A DNA stretch of 64,000 bases from Amycolatopsis sp. WQ 127309 (GTDB taxonomy: Bacteria; Actinomycetota; Actinomycetes; Mycobacteriales; Pseudonocardiaceae), in NCBI RefSeq assembly GCF_023023025.1, contig NZ_CP095481.1, positions 2,604,001-2,668,000 of the forward strand, in the 5' to 3' direction. Positions within the stretch are counted from its first letter, which is position 1. Each line of letters begins with the position of its first letter. A program made the translations under genes and the position numbers. Shown here piece after piece: positions 60,375-64,000 of this stretch. Below the pieces are notes generated by a model that made no database searches, was not told the DNA's origin, and saw only the letters and a list, made by a program, of their open reading frames with translations.

Positions 60375-63281
60375 ATGAGCGAAGAGGAAGCTGTCGCGCG
60401 TCCCGGCGCGGCCGCGGCGGTCGACGACGGCTTCGTCGAGTGGCGCCCGGACGTCGACCCGGAGTTCGACGAAGCGGCGTTCCCCGGCCTCGGCATCCCC
60501 GTGCGCGCGATCCGCGGCTGGGCGCAGTACACGCTGTTCGGGGAGCCGACAGGGCCGCGCCGCGACAACGACGGGTACACCCCGGGGCCGGTCTGGCGTG
60601 GCTTCCCGAAGCCGACGACCGACGCCGAGAAGCTGCTGAACTACCTGGGCGCGAACTGGATCAGCCGCGCCGAGTTCGCGCAGGCGCTGCTCGACACCGA
60701 AGTGCTCGTGCCGACGCCGGACGGCGAGCCGCTGCTGCGGCCGGTGCCCGGCGCCTCGGGCCACGAAGTCATCGCCTTCAGCTCGTCGGCGAAGGTGCCC
60801 GGCCGCTACCCCCAGCGGTGGCGGGTGGTCGTGCGCGAGCTGCTGCGGTACCAGCCGGGGACCGGCCTGACGCTCGACCCGGGCACCGGGCTCGTCCGCA
60901 GCCTGGCCGCGGCCGAGCTGGCGGACGCCGGGCACGACACCGCCCCCCGGCCGTGGCTCGACGAGCCGGCGCCCGAAGCCGGGCCGGAGGTCGCCGAGGC
61001 GCTGGCCGCGCTGGCCGGGGAGTTCGGCATCGAGCCACCGGACCTGCTGACCCGCCACCTGCGTTACGCCGTAGACCAGGCCCGCGACCACCGCGTCGAG
61101 CTGACGCCGGCGGAGTGCGTCCGGTACCTGCGCGGGTTCGCCTGGCAGCACCGCAACGGCGTCCGGCGCCGGGCGGGCCAGGACCCGCAGTGGCCGGCCG
61201 ACCTGGGCGCGAACGGGCTGATCGCGCACGTCGGCGAGGACGCCGGCCCGCGGCCGGTGCCGTGGACGTCCGGCAAGTTCTTCGCCACGGGCACGCTCGC
61301 CGGGCGCTTCGCGTGGCACCGGATCGTCGGCGCGTACGTCGGGTTCGCGATCGGTGACGCGCTCGGCGGCGGTGCCGACGCCGGCCGGCTGGAGCTGGGC
61401 GGCCTGACACGGCACCTGCTGTTCCACACCGACGCCGTGCTGCGCGGCCTGCCGCCCGTGCCCACCGGCGAGGTGCCGGCGACGCTGCCCGAGCCGGACC
61501 CGGTCGGCTGGCTGGCCGTCGCGACCCGGCACGCGGGCCCCGCGCCCGCGGAGTTCTCCGCGCTGCTGGCCACGGCGCTGGCCGCGACGCCGGCCGGCGC
61601 GGTGGCGCTGGCGGACGTCGACGGCGAGCAGTACGCGAAGGACGTCGCCCGCGAGCTGACCGGCAGTGCGGCCGGGCCGGAGGTCACCGAAGGCGTCGAG
61701 CTGCTGGTGGCCCTGTTCCAGGCGCTGCTCACGCGGGAGGAGTTCGCGCTGCCGGTGCACCTGCGGCTGCGGGAGCTGGGCGGCGAGCTGGCGACGTCGA
61801 CGCTGGCCCTGCGCGAGGACCGCGACGCCGACGACGTCACGCAGCTGGACAGCATCGGCGACGGCCGGAGCGTCCGGTCGGTGCTGGGCCGCGCGCTGTT
61901 CGCCGCGGCCAAGCGCGGCTACGACCCGGAAGCGGCGATCACGCTCGCCGCGCGATCCGGCCCGGTCGCCGGGGCACTGGCCGGCGCCATGGTCGGCGCC
62001 CGGCTCGGCGTGCCCGGCCTGCCCGCCGCGTGGGTGGCGGCGCTGCCCGACCTCGGGCTGCTCGACGACGTCGCGAGCGACGTCTTCTGGTACTTCAACC
62101 GCAACGGCCTCCAGACGGAGACGGCCGAGCACGCGCGGTGGGAGCGCCGGTACCCGAGCGGCCGGTTCGCCCCGAAACCCCCGCCGGCCGCGGCGGGACC
62201 GGACCTGCGCGCACGGCTGCGCGGCAGCCTGCTGGCCGGCGCGATCGGCGACGCACTCGGCGCGAAGACGGAGTTCGACTCGATCGACCGGATCCGCGAG
62301 ATCGCCGGGCCGGCCGGGATCACCGACTTCATCCCGGCGTACGGCGGCGTCGGCCGAATCACCGACGACACGCAGATGACGCTGTTCACGCTCGAAGCGC
62401 TGATCCGCGCGCACGCCCAGCGGCGGCACACCGGCTCCGCCGACGTCGTGCACTCGCTGCAGCTGGCCTACCAGCGCTGGCTGCACACCCAGGGCGTCGC
62501 GTGGGACCGGGCGCGCGGGCCGCGGTCCGACGTCGAGGCGCCGGACGGCTGGCTCGTCACGCACCAGGAGCTGTTCAGCCGCCGCGCGCCGGGGCTGACG
62601 TGCTTCGGCGAGCTGGAGGCGTACGGCCGCTCCGGCGTCCGCGGCACCGTGGACCGGCCGGTGAACAACTCGAAGGGCTGCGGCGGGGTGATGCGCGCGG
62701 CGCCGATCGCGCTCTGGTCGGACGACCTCGCCGAGGTGTTCCGGCTCGGCGCGGAGAGCGCGGCGCTGACCCACGGTCACCCGAGCGGGTACTTGTCGTC
62801 GGGCTGCTTCGCGGTCATCGTGCACGAACTGCTGCACGGAAGGGCACTCCTCGACGCCGTCGCGACCGCGCGGGCCGAGCTGGTGAAGCACCCGGCGCAC
62901 GAGGAGCAGAGCGCGGCGCTGGACGCCGCGCTGGCGTTGGCGGAGCAGGGGCCGCCGACGCCGGAGAAGGTGGAGTCGCTCGGGCAGGGCAACGTCGGTG
63001 AGACGGCGCTGTCGATGTCCGTCTACGTCGCGCTGACCACGACGGACGCCGACACGGCGCTGCTCGCGTCCGTCAACCACAGCGGGGACAGCGATTCGAC
63101 CGGTTCGGTCTGCGGCAACCTCGTCGGCGCGATGTACGGCGAGCAAGCACTGCGGCGGAGCTGGCTCGACCAGCTCGAGCTGCGCGATGTCATCGTCGAG
63201 CTGGCGGACGACGCGCTCACCGAGTTCGGCGCGGATGCGCCGGACGAAGACCGGTGGTTCGCTCGGTACCCGCTCGACTAG
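60375..63281 (+). CDS. Fused degenerate plus canonical ADP-ribosylglycohydrolase, candidate immunity protein
   Basis: 968 residues. ATG 60375 has AGGA 8 nt upstream; the ATG at 60366 is an alternative. An N-terminal domain (GIPVRAIRGWAQYTLFGEP, WRGFPKPTTDAEKLLNYLG) is shared with the previous gene. An ARH-like domain lacking metal motifs follows at ~310-595 (GAYVGFAIGDALGGG, LTRHLLFHTDAV). A second, canonical ARH domain at ~610-950 has GAIGDALGAKTEFD, GRITDDTQMTLFTLEAL and NHSGDSDSTGSVCGNLVGA. Active enzymes of this family remove ADP-ribose from Arg or Ser. Its place downstream of an effector with two ADP-ribosyltransferase domains suggests enzymatic immunity, as in the Tre1-Tri1 pair. Confidence 0.78.
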   Translation: MSEEEAVARPGAAAAVDDGFVEWRPDVDPEFDEAAFPGLGIPVRAIRGWAQYTLFGEPTGPRRDNDGYTPGPVWRGFPKPTTDAEKLLNYLGANWISRAEFAQALLDTEVLVPTPDGEPLLRPVPGASGHEVIAFSSSAKVPGRYPQRWRVVVRELLRYQPGTGLTLDPGTGLVRSLAAAELADAGHDTAPRPWLDEPAPEAGPEVAEALAALAGEFGIEPPDLLTRHLRYAVDQARDHRVELTPAECVRYLRGFAWQHRNGVRRRAGQDPQWPADLGANGLIAHVGEDAGPRPVPWTSGKFFATGTLAGRFAWHRIVGAYVGFAIGDALGGGADAGRLELGGLTRHLLFHTDAVLRGLPPVPTGEVPATLPEPDPVGWLAVATRHAGPAPAEFSALLATALAATPAGAVALADVDGEQYAKDVARELTGSAAGPEVTEGVELLVALFQALLTREEFALPVHLRLRELGGELATSTLALREDRDADDVTQLDSIGDGRSVRSVLGRALFAAAKRGYDPEAAITLAARSGPVAGALAGAMVGARLGVPGLPAAWVAALPDLGLLDDVASDVFWYFNRNGLQTETAEHARWERRYPSGRFAPKPPPAAAGPDLRARLRGSLLAGAIGDALGAKTEFDSIDRIREIAGPAGITDFIPAYGGVGRITDDTQMTLFTLEALIRAHAQRRHTGSADVVHSLQLAYQRWLHTQGVAWDRARGPRSDVEAPDGWLVTHQELFSRRAPGLTCFGELEAYGRSGVRGTVDRPVNNSKGCGGVMRAAPIALWSDDLAEVFRLGAESAALTHGHPSGYLSSGCFAVIVHELLHGRALLDAVATARAELVKHPAHEEQSAALDAALALAEQGPPTPEKVESLGQGNVGETALSMSVYVALTTTDADTALLASVNHSGDSDSTGSVCGNLVGAMYGEQALRRSWLDQLELRDVIVELADDALTEFGADAPDEDRWFARYPLD

Positions 63282-63317
63282 GTTTCCGGTGTCACTGGGG
63301 TCAGGGGAGGACGAAAC

Positions 63318-64000
63318 GTGCGTTACCGGGTCGAGGTCGCCGAACGCCCGGACGGCCTGTACGCCGCGTGGGGTGAGGGGACCTTCCGCGCGCAACGCTC
63401 CACCACGGACGGCACGGTGCTGCTGTCCGTGCTGCCGGACGACGAAGCACCCGACGGCTTCGACAAGGAGCAGGACGGCCGTCCGGCGCGGGTGGTGCCG
63501 GCGAGCGAGGTGCCGTCGACGTTCACGCTGCGCACCTTCTGCGAGTACGACGACGAGGTCTTCGAGGTCGCTCCGGGCGAGCGGCCCGAGCTGACGCTGC
63601 GCTGGGTCCGCGACGACGCCGCGCGCGCGGCCCAGCTGGGCTTGACCGACTTCTCGGTGACCGTGCCGGCGAAGCGCGTCCAGTCGATCTGGCAGGCGCG
63701 GCAGGACTTCACCGAAGCGCCGGACGCGCGCCCGAAGCCGGGCGACGGCGACCAGAACGCGCTGCTGCGGGCCATCGGGCGGACGCTGCTGCACACGGTG
63801 CCGGGCGGCTGGGCGCGTGTCGGCGCGCAGTTCCGGCAGGTCGGCGACTACGCCGAGATCGAGCTGCGCGCGGTCGGCGACGAGGACGGCCCGGTTTCGG
63901 TCTCGCTGCCCGCCGTCCCGCGGCTCGGCGGGCTCTTCGCGCGGCTGCGCGCGTCGATGTACCAGCCCGAGTCCGGGACGTGGTTCCAGGGGACGTTCAC
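63318..64000 (+). CDS. TNT-related family protein, 3' partial
   Basis: The first 227 codons; the gene runs out of the window. GTG 63318 is 6 nt after AGGGGAGGA. Residues ~1-140 are an alpha/beta domain (MRYRVEVAERPDGLYAAWGEG, FCEYDDEVFEVAPGERPELTLRW) that I do not recognise. From ~150 onward (LLRAIGRTLLHTVPGGW, FRQVGDYAEIELRAVGDE, GLFARLRASMYQPESGTWFQGTF) it matches the N-terminal domain of the TNT-related protein at 56714. It is therefore likely another member of the same family and extends the operon. Confidence 0.7.
   Translation, partial: MRYRVEVAERPDGLYAAWGEGTFRAQRSTTDGTVLLSVLPDDEAPDGFDKEQDGRPARVVPASEVPSTFTLRTFCEYDDEVFEVAPGERPELTLRWVRDDAARAAQLGLTDFSVTVPAKRVQSIWQARQDFTEAPDARPKPGDGDQNALLRAIGRTLLHTVPGGWARVGAQFRQVGDYAEIELRAVGDEDGPVSVSLPAVPRLGGLFARLRASMYQPESGTWFQGTF

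Noticed and set aside
57119..63794. Two minus-strand frames over 1100 codons across the TNT-related and ARH genes
   Set aside because: They run antisense through several real genes and show only Arg/Gly/Pro/Val composition.

Overview
The window is very GC-rich actinobacterial chromosomal DNA. Gene order (penicillin-binding protein, GT87-like membrane glycosyltransferase, rpsF-ssb-rpsR-rplI, dnaB) follows the ponA1-Rv0051-rpsF-ssb-rpsR-rplI-dnaB neighbourhood of Mycobacterium. The many type VII (ESX) accessory genes, MacSR-like two-component pair and DasR-type operator suggest a Pseudonocardiaceae member, most likely Amycolatopsis or a close relative. This assignment is inference from gene content. 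I see no tRNA, rRNA, CRISPR array, insertion sequence or phage gene.

Layout: 1-5.2 kb holds the end of ponA, a Gfo/Idh/MocA oxidoreductase, a ROK regulator, a GT87-like mannosyltransferase and endonuclease IV. 5.3-8.2 kb holds three tandem related surface proteins. 8.2-9.97 kb is the rpsF-ssb-rpsR-rplI operon with a possible S6:S18 leader and a terminator. 10-13.3 kb is ESX accessory cassette A (small helical protein, DUF3558 lipoprotein, PPE-like protein, EspG). 13.3-15.2 kb is a DnaA-box-rich gap and dnaB. 15.2-17 kb has two MarR-like regulators and a DODA-type dioxygenase, with palindromic operators. 17-21.4 kb encodes a 1053-residue secreted protein with about 14 chaplin-like repeats and a second secreted protein. 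21.5-27.8 kb has an AI-2E-family permease coupled to a MacS/MacR-like pair, a lipoprotein, a DUF1707 protein and an MFS exporter. 28-31.4 kb is a co-directional ribokinase/ParB-fold/ptsI run with a perfect DasR-type palindrome at the ptsI start. 31.6-38.1 kb has an unknown membrane protein, an EbfC/EspC/effector trio and ESX cassette B. 38.2-46.9 kb holds tetR, an SDR, leuS with an attenuator-like leucine leader peptide, an esterase-like phytase-family protein, an SdpI-like protein, YqgE and an MFS protein.

The most striking region is 47.0-64.0 kb: one tightly coupled operon of at least eight genes. An EbfC-like protein, an EspC-like protein and a 2786-residue WXG/PPE-headed polymorphic effector come first. 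The effector carries two ADP-ribosyltransferase-like domains, two papain/deamidase-like domains (one with Cys replaced by Ser) and a C-terminal RelA/SpoT synthetase-like domain. It is followed by a small candidate immunity protein, a degenerate TNT-like protein, a degenerate ADP-ribosylglycohydrolase, a fused degenerate-plus-canonical ADP-ribosylglycohydrolase, and a further protein sharing a domain with the TNT-like one. I read this as a multi-warhead type VII effector with an immunity array in which the canonical glycohydrolase could reverse the effector's ADP-ribosylation. Domain identities come from motif reading, not searches.
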